A stretch of 64,000 nucleotides of DNA from positions 1,409,361-1,473,360 of the forward strand of contig JAQFVV010000206.1 in NCBI GenBank assembly GCA_028023455.1, written 5' to 3'. This DNA is from Epiperipatus broadwayi. Its lineage: Eukaryota; Onychophora; Udeonychophora; Euonychophora; Peripatidae. Shown here in pieces: positions 28,690 to 41,074 of this stretch. The position numbers were made by a program, and so were the translations under genes. The notes under the pieces are model-generated. The model worked only from the letters and a program-made list of their open reading frames with translations. It was not told the DNA's origin and did not search any database. The stretch's first letter is position 1, and every line of letters begins with the position of its first letter.

Positions 28690-29565
28690 TTCGTTACTGT
28701 TATTAAAGCCTGTGTGAGCATAGGAAATGGTGGTCATGGGATATATTTTACATATTTCATAAATCTGTTTTTATACTTAGCATATTCAGTTTAGCTTTTT
28801 CCGGAATGAGAAGTTTTAATTATTTTAAAGTTTTTGATGAAAAAAAATTAAAGATTCACTATTTAGAAAAATATACTCACAATAAGTAACATTAAAAATT
28901 ATATATTTCAATTGCTTTTATTTTATATTATGTATTAGCATATGACAAATTAAATTGGAAAAGTAACCTAGCTTAGAATCCACAGTTTTTGTTTAATCTA
29001 ACTGAAATTTTTTGTGGTTTTCTGCTAAAACTTTGCCTTAAAAGAAATTTAATTGTTGAAAAATAATTTTAATTCATCTCTTAGCATATTATTAATGTCA
29101 ATTATAAACAAATAATTAAAATTTGTATTTATTTAATTTGTTTATAATTAAAATAACTGTTTGCTAACAAATATGTTTAGGGCACTCTCAGCTAAAAAGA
29201 AAAAAGTTCATCAAATATATAGATTTACCATGCTCTAAAAGTTGACCTAAAAAACTTAATATAAAATTTTGCTCACATTATATGTCAATATCCACTAAAA
29301 AAAAATGTTCATCATGATACAGTGCCATAAATAAAAGATTATCATATGATTGGCAATACCATTTTACAAAACTACATGTAAATAAATCAAACAAATCATG
29401 TGAAAATTAACAATGTATGTATGTGTAAATGTTTCTGGTACCAAGTTATTTGGTTTTAAACCTTTGCATAATTACCAAAATTCATGGTTAGTAAAAAAAA
29501 TTCTAAACAATATATATATATATATATATTTCTAATCCATATACATGTATGTACATATACATATA
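28690..29565. other. Intergenic or intronic, no gene seen
   Basis: A+T-rich; a (TA)n run lies at 29510-29530. No feature recognised. Confidence 0.45.
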
Positions 29566-30460
29566 TAAGAAGGTTCCCAAAAGTAACTGGAATTTTATAA
29601 TAAAAAATTGTTTATTTATCTTTAAGTGTTAATTTCCTTAAAAGTATTTTCCATTTAATGCAATACACCAGTCTAAAAGTGATTCATTTTTCAAAGTAGC
29701 CTTTTAACACCTGTATCATTTTTTTTCACTACTTGTAAGTCAGCAACAAAAAATTTTAAGGCATTTTTCCTTTGAGAGAATAAGAGATACCACAGGGTTA
29801 GAGATCAAGAGAATGTAATTGATAGATAAGCTGGATCATGTTAAATTTAAGAAAAATTGTTTCACACTCAAGTCTCCATCCAGAGAAATTGTTGTGGTGA
29901 AGTTTATGCTCCTTACTTTGCCACAAAATGGAATGGTTACATTTTACCACATCACACAAATATTTCAAAACTTACAGATAAAGTGTCTGACTTTTAAGAA
30001 CTAATTTTGAAAGAAAAATGTTTGCATCAATAAAAAAAAAAGCATTATCTTGATATAGGACTTCACTATCCATACTTTTTTGGGGTGACATGGTAAATTT
30101 GACAATTTTATTAAATCATTCATAAACTTGTGTTTATTCCAGAACAGCTTTCTTATAATATGTTTCAAACATTACAACTATTTTTGTTTCTGTTTTCCCC
30201 AAATAAAATAAAAACAGAATTTCACATTATTCCAACTTTTCAGTTGTTACAAAACATTGACAAATACATGAAACATGCTTTACAAAAAAATGTTCTACAT
30301 GATACTACAATTTTACACAATAATGTAATTTGGAAAATTGATGCAAAAGGATTGCCACAAAAGATATATAACAGTAGAAGCATGTATGATAATAGGTGCA
30401 TTAATCAGGAACAATTTTGCTTATTTTTGTGTTCCTCTTGTATATCTAATATATTGATAT
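29566..30460 (-). pseudogene. Internally deleted mariner element
   Basis: Read on the minus strand, the sequence ends in a mariner-like terminal repeat (complement of AAGGTTCCCAAAAGTAACTGG at about 29570-29590) next to TA. Just before it the translated C-terminus reads DWCIALNGKYF, the typical 'KCI..NG.YFE' end of mariner transposases. About 200 bases further in, a stretch corresponds to the 'YSPDL.PCDFF' active-site region. The element is collinear with the plus-strand copy at 43287-44140, and both have only about 290 bases between the N-terminal part and the last catalytic region, where a full transposase needs several hundred more. Many stops are present. The 5' terminal repeat near 30460 is placed by alignment only. 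Confidence 0.65.
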
Positions 30461-30954
30461 TATTTATTTGCAGCCTCTGTATAAATTTATAGAAACTTAA
30501 AAAGTTTTATATGTAACATATGCTTCTGTCATAATCAAATATCAACAGCATCTTGAAAAACTATGTGAGGCTTCACCAAAGACATCAATATAATTATTAT
30601 TTAAATCCTATTACAAGCAATTTAATATTAGTGTTTGAATGTAATTTTTATGGTAATTTATGTAAAATCTTTTTATCAGCATAATTTTAATAGACAAAGC
30701 AGAGCATTTAATCAAACTTATATTCTTTCTTTTAAATAAATATTAACTGAACATAATGTAAACAGAAATTGTGTTACTGTGTTTTAGGATATCAAATAGT
30801 TTCCAGAGTTTGATTTTTAATCAAAGATTGACCACTTGAAAGATTATAAATTTATATACATAGTTTAAGTTATACTATAATACACCATATACTAAGAAGT
30901 GGAATAAAATTTAATAGTTTAAGTTGTATTATTCAATATTATACATATATTTTT
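30461..30954. other. Intergenic or intronic, no gene seen
   Basis: A+T-rich DNA, nothing recognisable. Confidence 0.4.
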
Positions 30955-31785
30955 AAAACATCACTGTCAGATGATATTAACAGTGACCAATAAAAATAGT
31001 AAACTATAAACATGTTTTGCATCTAAAAGGGAAATCTTCTATTTAATGCAATCTTTTGATATTTATAGAGATAAAGTGCTACAGTAAATATAAATATTTT
31101 AATAAAACAAAGTCTGACAACTTTCCCTAGACTCTTCCACAAAGAGATGAATATTATAGTTAATAATTTTTAACATTTATTATTGTTGAAATATTTGTTA
31201 AGAATGTGAAAATATCTGTTCCATTTTATTTTAGAAAAATCACAGTCAGAAGATATAGATAGTAACCAATGACAGCAGTAAACTGTAAACACTTTTTACA
31301 CTTTATGTCGATAAATATCCAGAGAATGCATTTAAAAAAGGTTACCCTTTTAATTGCAAAAAGTGTTTATAGTTTACTGTTTTCATTGGTCACTATATAT
31401 ATCATCTGATTGTGATATTTCTAAAATAAAACAAAACAGATATTTCCATGTTCTTAAAAAATATTTCAGCAATAACATCTGTTAAAATTAATTTATAATA
31501 TTCAACTCTCAATGGAAGAGTCTATTATAATAAGAAAATGGAGAAAGTTGTGAGACATTGCTTCCTTAACATATTTACATATTTACTGTAACACTTTATT
31601 TATAAATACCAAGCAATTGCATTTAAAAATGGTTATTTTTAAATGCAAAAACTGTTTACAGTTTATTGTTTTCATTGGTCAGTGTCTATATCATCTGATT
31701 TTTCTAAAATAAAATATAACAGATATTTCCACATTCTTAAAAATATTTCAACAATAACAACTGTTATAAATTATTAATTTATATA
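30955..31785. mobile_element. Foldback array of ~275-bp units
   Basis: A full unit (about 30955-31232) and a partial second unit (about 31237-31345) run one way; a full unit (about 31345-31640) and a partial one (about 31640-31785) run the other way. Recurring words are TAGTTTACTG..TTCATTGGTCA and ATATCATCTGATT with TTTCTAAAATAAAA. No coding frame. The direct-then-inverted layout repeats that of the element at 16963-18669, although the unit sequence is different. Confidence 0.65.
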
Positions 31786-32454
31786 TATATAAAAGAGAAA
31801 GTGAATAAAAGAGAGAGTTAACCACTCTCCCCTCAGACTAGGAATAAATAATATTCTGTTGAGAAATGGTCAAGAACAGAATAAATCCAGTTATTTTTAA
31901 CTTTCTAGAGGGAATGTTTGATTTGAGAGAGGCAAACAAATTCTTTTCTTAAACATTGTTGCATACATCAAGGGTCTACATTTAAGTTTATCACTAGCTA
32001 TGCATTTATATGTAACTAACATTAAATCATAATATTTAAACCATCAATTTGATTAGAGTATATGTTGTGTAAGGAGGAAATGTAAGGAGGAAAATGCAGT
32101 AAACTCTGAAGTCACTATTGGTGGAGTTGTGGTAACCATGTGTAGATAGTAAATAAAAATAATTAAGACTCATATATTTATTGAATAAATATATTAACAG
32201 TTTAAATTTGCAATGTTTTTATTTATTTACTTTGCATTATAAGAAAACTCACAATGAATATATTTTTCAGATAGAAGCAATTATCAGTGCAAATTTTGAC
32301 TGCAACTTTTATATTTTTACGTTTTTGTTTACTATTTTCTAGATTGCAACTGAAAATAAATAAAAAGTATGTATTTTAATTATATAAATATAATAATGAC
32401 AGATTTGCAGAATTTATAGTTTTAATTTTTGGATTTCAGCACGAACTATTAAGA
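31786..32454. other. Intergenic or intronic, no gene seen
   Basis: Plain A+T-rich sequence up to the simple-repeat tail of the LINE. TAAGGAGGAAATG is duplicated in tandem near 32070. Confidence 0.4.
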
Positions 32455-32970
32455 AATGTGATGTGATGTGATGTGATGCACTGTGACTGCTCCTTATACA
32501 GAGTCGGGAATCTCTCAGCCACTATGCCCAGAGAAACCTGCTAGTGACTTTACCTTTCCTCTCCATTCTTTGCCCTATATTTTTCCATATTCTTCTCTAT
32601 TCTGCTCTATCCCATTTCCACAACATAATATTTGTCAACTCCATAGCCTTTATATCTAAATCCCTCTTATGTTTCCTCAAACCCAGCATAAAAACCAATA
32701 ACCCACTTTCTATATAATCAACTTAGTTTATATTTATTATTCAACAACTTCATTATTTGTTCCCTTTCTGCTTTCAGGCATTTACATTCAATTAACAGAT
32801 GCTTAATATTTTCCTTACCTTCCTTACACAATTTGCAGATTAAATCACCCACATTTTTCTATTTATGTGTATATTTTCTTTATTGCTAAAGATCCTGTAC
32901 CAGTCTTAAACAGTAAACTATTTTCCTTGCTACTATTATAAATTAACTCTTACCCAATATTCCATTTACT
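32455..32970 (-). pseudogene. LINE ORF2 C-terminus and 3' tail
   Basis: Read on the minus strand, broken frames encode a zinc-finger-like C-terminus: ICKLCKEGKENIKHLLIECK (C-x2-C ... H-x4-C), the usual end of reverse transcriptase proteins of many LINEs, preceded by NSLLFKTGTGSL. The 3' region then runs to GGGAATCTC-type sequence and ends in about four ATCAC units at 32455-32478, the short tandem tail that some LINE clades use instead of poly(A). Several stops and frameshifts are present. The upstream part of the same frame resumes at 35633, on the far side of an insertion. Confidence 0.75.
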
Positions 32971-33479
32971 TATATATATATTGAAACAGACAGATCGAAG
33001 AATCGATCTTAGTTTCATGGTTGTCATTTAAGAACGGTAATTCTAAACCACTATTTACCCGCAATGACATTTTTTCTATTCCAAGCCACATAAATTTTAA
33101 GTTATTTATTTTGTGTTTGTTTAAAAAGAATTTAATGTAAAGAGTATGAGTATAAATGTCACAAATCGTGATGAATAATATTCGTGTGTGTGTGGTTTGT
33201 GGATTTATATTAGCTCAATTTAAAAGTTTCAATTGCGTGTATATTTTCTTTAAATTTTAATTTTGCAAATTATACAAAGTCATTTAAAAATGCTGATAAA
33301 AAGTCACATTTCTTTGATCAGTATTTTTAATCAAAATCTTACTTGTACAAAATGTATAGAATAATTAATTTGTACTTTGATAAATTAAGATAATGAGTTT
33401 ATAATTTTGTATTCACGAATTCCGATGTAATTGTTTTGTCAATTTAGAATCATGTATTAAATTTAAAAATAAATGAAAA

Positions 33480-33956
33480 CCGAACAATGGAAATGAGAAA
33501 CGTAGAACTCTTATCAAGAAAGGCAAATGCTATTGTATAGTCAAAAATTAGATATTGCTGGAGGCCAGAAAATCAAAGGAGGAGGAGTCATGAACAAAAA
33601 CTAGGCAGAAAGGTCAACGGTAGCCATCTTAGAGATAAGAGGACTCTCTAACTTTTGACTTGGCTGTGCTTAGATCGTCTCAAGCTACAGCAAAGTAGTT
33701 GTTCCAGAGAAATCACTTCAACCGTTATTAAGAAGTTGCCCGGTAAACTGCAATAATGATGGGCTAAGTCCAAGAAGCTGATTCCTGTTCTGCCAATTTA
33801 AATCTTTCGTACCGCTGATCTGTAATGTTTTCCGTGCTTCCAGTCTTCCAAATTCCAACATTTAAATTAACCATGCCGTTCTAAGAAATTCAAAATGCGC
33901 GCCTACGTTCTTCATACATATCACCGCAAGAAGAAAAGCCGGACGAAGAAAGAATG
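33480..33956 (+). promoter_or_regulatory. Possible promoter and first exon
   Basis: This island contrasts with its A+T-rich flanks. AGCCATCTT at 33622-33630 matches the YY1 core (GCCATCTT), often found near animal transcription starts. An ATG at 33895 opens a 20-codon frame (MRAYVLHTYHRKKKSRTKKE), strongly basic at its end, that runs into AATG|GTAACT, a reasonable splice donor with the exon ending at 33956. No homologue is recognised and no acceptor partner is identified. All of this could arise by chance in a GC-richer stretch. Confidence 0.3.
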
Positions 33957-34639
33957 GTAACTTTTGTTACATGAACTTTTTAACTTTCCTCTCAGTAATA
34001 ATTTTAAATTTAATCTGTTAACCTAATTAATTGCATGTAAATTTCTTGTTTTCCATTTGAAAATGTTACACAAAAACCTGTCAGTAAATTTCTTCTCTAA
34101 TATTTATGTGCTCTAGTCTTTAGATGATAATTATTAATATTTGTGCCTACTAATAATCCATTTGTGAATACATTTATATTTTTACTATTACTTATTTTAC
34201 AAACAAAACGATGCCAATAATAATATTTCTCAACTCTAATTAAAGTCAGTAAAGTTTATCTCATAATATTTATTATATTCATTTTAAAAGTAATTTTCTT
34301 TTATCGAACTAGAAATTGTTTCATTTATGTTGAGTTGAGAAATATTCAAGTATTTTTATTGTTTCCTTGACTTTGTCATGATATTTTAATCTACACTCCA
34401 AATCTCAAATACTTAAAATAGTCTAAAATTTTATTATATTTTTTTATATATTATTATGGAGTAATAATAATAAGTGAATATTTTATTGCTATTATTACCT
34501 TCCGAACAATCTGGGGAGTTATGGGTTTCAGAGTGAAAATAATTAATTGTTATTTTTGCGATCGTTTGATTTCGCCCTGTTATTATTGAATAGTTATATC
34601 AGACTGTTGCGTAGAACATGTTATGGATAGATAAAATGG
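33957..34639. other. A+T-rich stretch between islands
   Basis: Looks like intron or spacer: low complexity, stops in all frames, nothing recognised. Confidence 0.4.
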
Positions 34640-34930
34640 TTTATATAATTTCGTTTTAAAATCCACTTCCGATCACTCTTCCTCGATGTTACGGTGGCAA
34701 TGCCTTTACCTTCGCCTAAGTTGGCGTCTCGTTTTACTACCATATGGAGAGAAAGAAATTCTTCTCCAGGTAATCTCTTGGATCACCGGGGTTCGAAAAT
34801 GATCCCGGCTTGTTGTAGTGTCTCGGATCTACTTGGGGGCATTAAGACTTGTCAAAGTACAAGCCGCCCGGTATTCCGTTCATGCACCGCGAGTTATTAT
34901 TGTAGTGTACCTTAATCCTTGCAACCATCA
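34640..34930 (+). other. GC-richer island with a 73-codon frame
   Basis: A block of nearly balanced composition in a strongly A+T-rich setting. It contains a frame of 73 codons (34694-34915) that can be extended about 14 codons upstream without a stop. The product is Ser-, Arg- and Cys-rich and resembles no family I know. It could equally be non-coding sequence of the surrounding insertion. CCAG|GTAATC at about 34768 could serve as a donor. Confidence 0.25.
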
Positions 34931-35632
34931 GTACATCAGTATTATATATTATATTTTTATATAAAACTGCCTCCCATTTTATCCGTATACGCAATGGTTT
35001 GAATCTATTAAATAAAACAAATTAATATAAGCTAGTGGTTAAATATTGTAAGTGCTCCAATTACTCTGATTCTCATATCAACCTGTACAACCATTTAAAC
35101 ACATAAATATTGGCATAAGTTTGTTAATCAGTACAAACCGATTATTGATGACTAGCAGCAATTTATTATAAAATACATATGAGAGTTTTACCGTACCTGT
35201 AAATAATATTATTCAATGCTTTCAAGAATTTATTAAAAATTTATCTAACCTAATTTTGTCTCTCTTGCATTATTACTCTCGACATCTAGTCAATCACCTG
35301 CTGTCTGTATCGACAACTTAAATATATATATTAAATTATTAGCCGTACCAAGATCCCGACTATAAGGGATCTATGAAATAGCTGATTGTAGGTAATTTAG
35401 TCTGTGTTTTTCGATGAGCTAGTAAAGGGGAAACCCCGTACCGGTAATATTGTCATCGGTGGGTCATGCCAGGGTTTTGGGTTTGAATTTAGTTTGCATT
35501 TTGGAATTTATTCCTAGACGTGGACTGGGTTTGAATTCGGATTACTGTGTGTGATTAAGCATGGTGATTTTTACCGGTACAATATATATATATATATATG
35601 AAAAACAAAACAAGTTATATATATATATATAT

Positions 35633-36075
35633 AAATCCTTTTTACTCTCCATACTAGTTCTTCATCTCTACAACTCCCTATTCTTTATTAATGCAACTAT
35701 TCTTCTATCCCATTCCTTACCACTATAACACTCAACAATGTTCCTAACACAATCATTCCATCTTTTGTATAAATAGACTGACATAAATGTTTTATCCAAA
35801 TCTTCTGGATACCATATTACCTTTCTCACTGATCTTATTGCCTGCCCTTAATTCATAATTCAATTAAATACTATTTTGGCTAATCTTTTATTATCCATAA
35901 ACTGCAATCTAATGAACATTTTCATTTTGTTTTTTGCATTTATCATATAAAAACTTGAGCATCCCATTTCTTCTAGATACATGTGATGATCTCTGGTGCA
36001 ATTTCTTTACTATGATCTCCATATATTAAGCTTCTGATGTTTATAAGCTTACAAAATAGATGTATCTATTCTATT
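35633..36075 (-). pseudogene. LINE ORF2, part upstream of the split
   Basis: On the minus strand this encodes LINE polypeptide in broken frames, including MFIRLQFMDNKRLAKIVFN, then VRKVIWYPEDLDKTFM and EWDRRIVALIKNRELVEMKN, typical of the region between the RT core and the zinc-finger-like end. It joins logically to the fragment at 32455-32970. The 5' part of the LINE, with the RT active site and endonuclease, is absent, as expected for a 5'-truncated copy. Confidence 0.65.
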
Positions 36076-36900
36076 CTTGATATTTTATCAAGAGGGTGTT
36101 ATTTATTTGTAACCTGAGGAGTGATTGTTTTTTTTCCCATTATTTACATATATTTTGAGCTATGCTAATATACATATATAATTTTGTGTGTATTGTATTT
36201 AATAAAAAAATTCAGTCCTTAAAAAAAAAGACAAATGTTTAGATGAAACACTAAGTACTGCTTATCTAATATATATTCGTAAATTCATTTTCACTTTTGA
36301 AAAGTTTTTATTATAGCAAGAAAAGTGATAATGTGAATGTCGTGAAATGGATAAAAAAAAGGAAATTGTAAATATTTTCTAAGTATAGATTTAGCTAACA
36401 CAGTACTTACAATTTTCTTTTTATTCATATCACAAGTTATTTCACAATTTATATAACTTTGTTTATGATATGATATTATTTTATAATAAAGCTTTTTATT
36501 TATATATCAATCCTTAAACAACCAATTACGTTAAAATAAGCTTAAAATATTAAATTATATAATAGGTTATATCAGAAGATAAAAAATATAAATAATGCCA
36601 CAACCGCTAATTCCATACATTTAATGTCACAAAACTTCCTTCTTTTTTTAAAGATTAAAAATAATAAAAGTAAAGGAAAAATAATTTCCCTTTTGCAAAG
36701 CAGCCAACAGTCCTATATTATATCTGGAAAGTATTTTTTGTAATTTTACAAAAAACAACATATTGCAAAGGTTTTCAAAACTCATATCAATACATAAATA
36801 TATCACATTTAATAATTTACGTTTTTACTATACACATATATTGTATAAGATTTGAAATGCATGCATTCTTATATCTGGAATTTAATTGTAAATATAGGAA
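36076..36900. other. Intergenic or intronic, no gene seen
   Basis: A+T-rich. AAGGAAATTGTAAATATTTT near 36359 and TTACAATTTTCTTTTTAT near 36407 form a loose inverted pair. Confidence 0.4.
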
Positions 36901-37288
36901 AATTGAACTCAGACTTTCAAGCAACCTTCAACTATCCACACTATCTCATACTACTGATACACATGACCACACACATGTAGAAAAGATAAATATTCATCAA
37001 TATACGGATTTCATGCTGAAAGAGCACTCATAAAATGGTCCAGATTATCATCTCCCCCATATATATATATAATCAGTGCTCAGTTTATATTAAGATAGCA
37101 AATCTTTATACTTTAATGAACAGGTCGCAATCCATTCCAACTTCTCAGCCATCCATACCATTGAAAATCTGATGATAGAATGCCCAACTCCCATGCTGAT
37201 GCCAATATTATTTTATGCTCATATGTATCAATAGTATGAGATAGTGTGGATAGTTAAAGGTTGCTTGAAAGTCTGAGTTCAAATTCCC
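36901..37288. mobile_element. Palindromic element, family of 50.7 kb
   Basis: Outer arms 36902-36972 and 37217-37284 are inverted copies (CTCAGACTTTCAAGCAACCT and its complement; ATCCACACTATCTCATACTA). The interior holds TCATGCTGAAAGAGCACTCA, GGTCCAGATTATCATCTCCC and a middle part (TTTATATTAAGATAGC, CTTTATACTTTAATGAACAG) that recurs at 50810-50920. No coding frame. Confidence 0.75.
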
Positions 37289-38154
37289 ATATTGTATGTA
37301 ACTGGCTGAGCATTCCTTGGCACAGAAATTGCTCTATCTTGAAGAAATATTGTAAGCAGGCAAAATTCATCTGAGATATAGAAGAGCATATTAAAAATAT
37401 GCCATTTATTTATTAAAGCAATAATGAGAAAAATACATTATATTATATAAAAATAAGAAAAAATATTATAATGTGCATATTCATTGAAATGATTATACAC
37501 ATTGTCCAATAAAGTCTCATAACTATTCAATGAATTCAGAGTTTAAGCTAGCTATAATAAAAAATACCTGATTTCTAAACATTGTTGCTGCTTATTATTC
37601 TTGTAGAAATTAAACAAAATATTTTCTCTACTATCAAGATGACTATCATTAAAAATGAATACAAGATACTATTAGCTATAAACGTTAACAAAACATTAAG
37701 TTACTGGATGACAATTAAATTAGATCTGTAATTTATCTTCAGGTACAGATTTGATGATTATAAGTGAATAAGTATTGTCAGAAGGACCACCTTAAATTTA
37801 GATTTATTTCAACTAATAATTGCTTCTCTGTTTACTATCACTTTTGCAACAATTTATAATTACAATCTTAATTATACAAGTTCTTTTGCTGCATTTTGCA
37901 AATGTCCCGCCTGTTCTCATGTCAAAATGGAAAGACTGTAATCTGATGAAAATAGACATAATAAATATTTTGTTTTAATCATTTTCATTTCTGGAATATG
38001 CTATAGAAATGCTAAGATTTTCACTATAAAATTTAAAAAAAATTGAGCTAATATTTAAAAGTCTATTTTTTGCATAATGTAATATTATGTGTCAGATATA
38101 TATAATGGACAAATATCCAATATAAAAATAATTATTTGTCCACAATGTTGTTAT
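37289..38154. other. Intergenic or intronic, no gene seen
   Basis: A+T-rich, with nothing recognised. Confidence 0.45.
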
Positions 38155-38465
38155 TGATATATACTTAATAGAATAATCAATCTAAATAAAATTGAAACAA
38201 ACAATTAATTATATTTACAATTATTTAATTATCAACCCAGATTTCATCTCTTATTGAGAGCTTTTCAAGATATAACATTTTATACATCACATGACTTATT
38301 AACTACATTTACACCACCTATAAGACATTATTTTACCTTCAACAATATAATTAACATTACACATATAAATGCATAAACAAATGACATAAAATAAAAAATA
38401 AAAGTACTTATAGAAATAACAATAATAACAACTTAAAATTATATATATATTAATATACATATTGA
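38155..38465 (-). repeat. Penelope-like 3' region, minus copy
   Basis: The complement of this stretch matches 42005-42312 over about 300 bp. Shared words are TTTATGCATTTATATGTGTAAT, seen here as its complement, GTAGTTGATAAGTCATGTGAT and GTTTGTTTCAATTTTATTTA. In the plus copy this region directly follows a GIY-YIG frame, so it is the 3' or terminal-repeat part of the same retroelement. Confidence 0.65.
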
Positions 38466-40361
38466 ACCAGATACTATATCTGATTCAAAGGTCCCTTTGC
38501 AAAATTAATACTAAGTTTTATTTCTATAAAGTTATTTAAAAGTTTATAGGATATAGCACACATATGCAGCTATATTTTAAAATACGGTGTTTTTAAATTT
38601 TGTCTTCAACAAATTTTATTTGTTAGTTTAAAATAAGTTTCTTCTGACACTTATTTTTTTTATCAAAGTGTAAAAACATTCCAAGTTAAAAATTTTAATC
38701 TTTGTTTTTTTCTAAAAAAAAAAAAAAAAAGCTTTTACTTTTGGAAAGGTAATTGCATTCCTGTTTTTTTTTTTTTTTAAATTACAATTCATTTTTATTA
38801 ATTAATTTTAAAAGCAGACATTTAATTTTGTATTGTTTTTTTAATAAAATAATCCCTGATTATAATACTTAATTAAGGTTGAGCATAGAGAGAGAGAATA
38901 TAAATAACCCGAAAAATTTTAGACATTTTTATTCTGGACTTGACCAAACTAATTATGCTTCAAAGTGATTATTTCAGCTTCAGATAATTCTACTCTTCAT
39001 TTTTCCATATTAGTATTAGCCTCTGAGATTCATAGTGCATTGGCAGTCTGGACATATTTTTTTTTAAAGTTTGCTTTCACAAGATGGTTAAATTCATTGC
39101 TATGTGTATTCAAACCTACAACATGCCTTGCTAACTTACCTAAGGATGGACTTCTGATTCCAAGCTATTCTTCCAGTCATGCCATGAAAGTCTGAATTAG
39201 AAATGATCCCCAGATATGCTTCTACACTTGCTGCCATGAAGAATTGAAGACACCTGAAAGTTGAATTCCAAATAAATGTGCACACTCTTTGAAAACTTTG
39301 CGGACTCTGCTTTACCATAAGTAAAATATTTATTATTCTTTCCAGGGTATATAAATCTCCACTCAATCTAAAAATAAATCTGTTGCATAAAGTTTTACCA
39401 GTTATTTAACCTCATAATTATTATGTGTGTTTGCTTTTCTTTGTATTTATAGTATGTCTTGGAATCTTGGTTTTAAGATTCCAATTTTGTTTTCAATTTT
39501 ATTTATTGGGGAGTGTATTGTGAGACAATATTTTATATGCTTACTATGCCTTCTTGTTTTATTACTAACTCTTACTAAATGCTTTGGCGGACCTTCATAA
39601 TTTCAGTTTGCTCACCTGACCCTATTTTATCATCCAATAATTAATTTAAGTTAATAGGTTTGCACTTTCTTGCAAACTGCAAATCTTTTGGCTGGTGGTT
39701 TGTCATGTTTTGTTATTCTACTTTTTCTGAAGTTGAAAATTTTGTGTCATTTCCAGATTATATAAAATCATAATCATTCTTCAAGTTTTCTTGTCTTGTA
39801 TGTGAAATTAACCATTAATTGCCTTAAATGTGGTACATCATAAGCTGTCCTACTGACAAAATGACATTCTTGGTCTCGACCCATTATTCCAGGTCAAGAA
39901 ATGCTCACTGGCGCTGTTTCATTGATTTCCTACAAGCCCATGGTTTTTTTATATCTCTGAATTAGGAAACTAGAATTGTTGTTATTTTATAAATCACCAG
40001 CAGGAAGATACTATTATTCCCTTTTAAATTATAGGTGAGAGAACGAATCCTTCTGCTAGGGCATTTAATGTTTTAATATTTGCAGAACTCATATACACTC
40101 TCTGATGAATATGCTTATAAAAATCTAGGTCAAACTTTTATATTCGTTTGCTAGATTTCTTTATTTTGTTTATGGAATTTAATAAAATTTTCAAATTAGT
40201 TTAAATTATTTTGGCTGATGTTTGTCTATGTGCTTTTATTTTTTCAATTGTCTGAATAATATTTAAGATCTCTTGCCATCTCCCTGAGTCTAGTCGGTGC
40301 AAACCATCATCTGGTGGTGCCCTCCATGATCAAGAGTAGATTGAGTGACCATTACAATATA
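38466..40361. other. Segment between Penelope-like parts
   Basis: No known domain. Long (A)n and (T)n runs occur at 38715-38777. Parts of 38960-40320 are more complex than normal flank and contain broken minus-strand frames (for example 39136-39366, 76 codons) that I cannot assign. It could be further retroelement sequence or an insertion that separated the two minus-strand parts. Confidence 0.35.
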
Positions 40362-41030
40362 TAAATAAATAAATATTCAATTCCCCCTCCCCTTTTATAT
40401 ACTCTTATTCACAATTCAACTCTGACATTTTTATCATAATTTTTAAATCTTAATACCCATTTTTCACCTACTCTTGCTGAGCCTTTAACTATATTTACAC
40501 ATCTTTCCAAATTTTCCTGAATGTATAAAGTATCATAACATATCCTTTTTTGATAATCTTTCACATTTTATAACTCTAATATTCTTTTCACACTTCATTA
40601 TAAGACCTAGTATCTAAATAATGTATATATGGACCTGACCTAATATTTTTCCTATTAATCACTCTATCATACTCCTTTTCTCTATCATTTATCATCCATC
40701 CTATCTGTCCCATATATACCTTATTACAACTCCCACATTCAATTTTATAAACCATTCCTTCCTTACTATTAATACTATCTATCCCATTTGTATTACATAA
40801 CTATCTACCCAAAGACTCACTTTTTTCTCAAGCTAATCTTATATTAGCTAGTAACTTCGTTCTTACTAACTTTTTATACACATCCTTTGAATATAGAATA
40901 GACCTCCACTTACAATGTTTATATTTATTCTTATCATACTTATTTCTACTATTTATATTTTGATTTCTAAAAATTGTTTTAATTACCTCTCTTTTATATC
41001 CTATTTTAACATAATCATTCTCTATTTATA
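40362..41030 (-). pseudogene. Penelope-like C-terminus, minus copy
   Basis: The complement encodes, in broken frames, MVYKIECGSCNKVYMGQIG followed by INDREKEYDR and a HYLDT motif: a GIY-YIG nuclease domain, here Y-M-G in the second half. This endonuclease C-terminal to a reverse transcriptase is diagnostic of Penelope-like elements, where it nicks the target for integration. The region is closely similar (about 670 bp) to the plus-strand copy at 41317-41995 and faces away from it. A frameshift follows HYLDT. Only the C-terminus and part of the thumb-to-linker region are preserved. Confidence 0.75.
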
Positions 41031-41074
41031 ATCATTCTCTACGTATCATTCTCTACTTATTCCTAATATAAAAG

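Larger units (their letters stand above)
32971..35632. mobile_element. 2.66-kb insertion splitting the LINE
   Basis: The LINE reading is broken at a (TA)n tract and continues at 35633, also at a (TA)n tract, so this segment was inserted. It has no long terminal repeats or clear inverted ends. Just inside the left end there is a 7-bp hairpin (AGATCGA-AGAA-TCGATCT) enclosed by GAAAC...GTTTC. The insert holds three islands with more G+C than the background (33480-33956, 34640-34930, 35340-35580) and CCGTACCGGTAATAT near 35440 partly repeated as TTACCGGTACAATAT at 35573. Its type is unknown. Confidence 0.55.

Noticed and set aside
32971-33010. Helitron 3' end, because of the hairpin near the insertion edge
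   Set aside because: No CTRR terminus follows the hairpin on the complementary strand and no TC start is found at the other edge.
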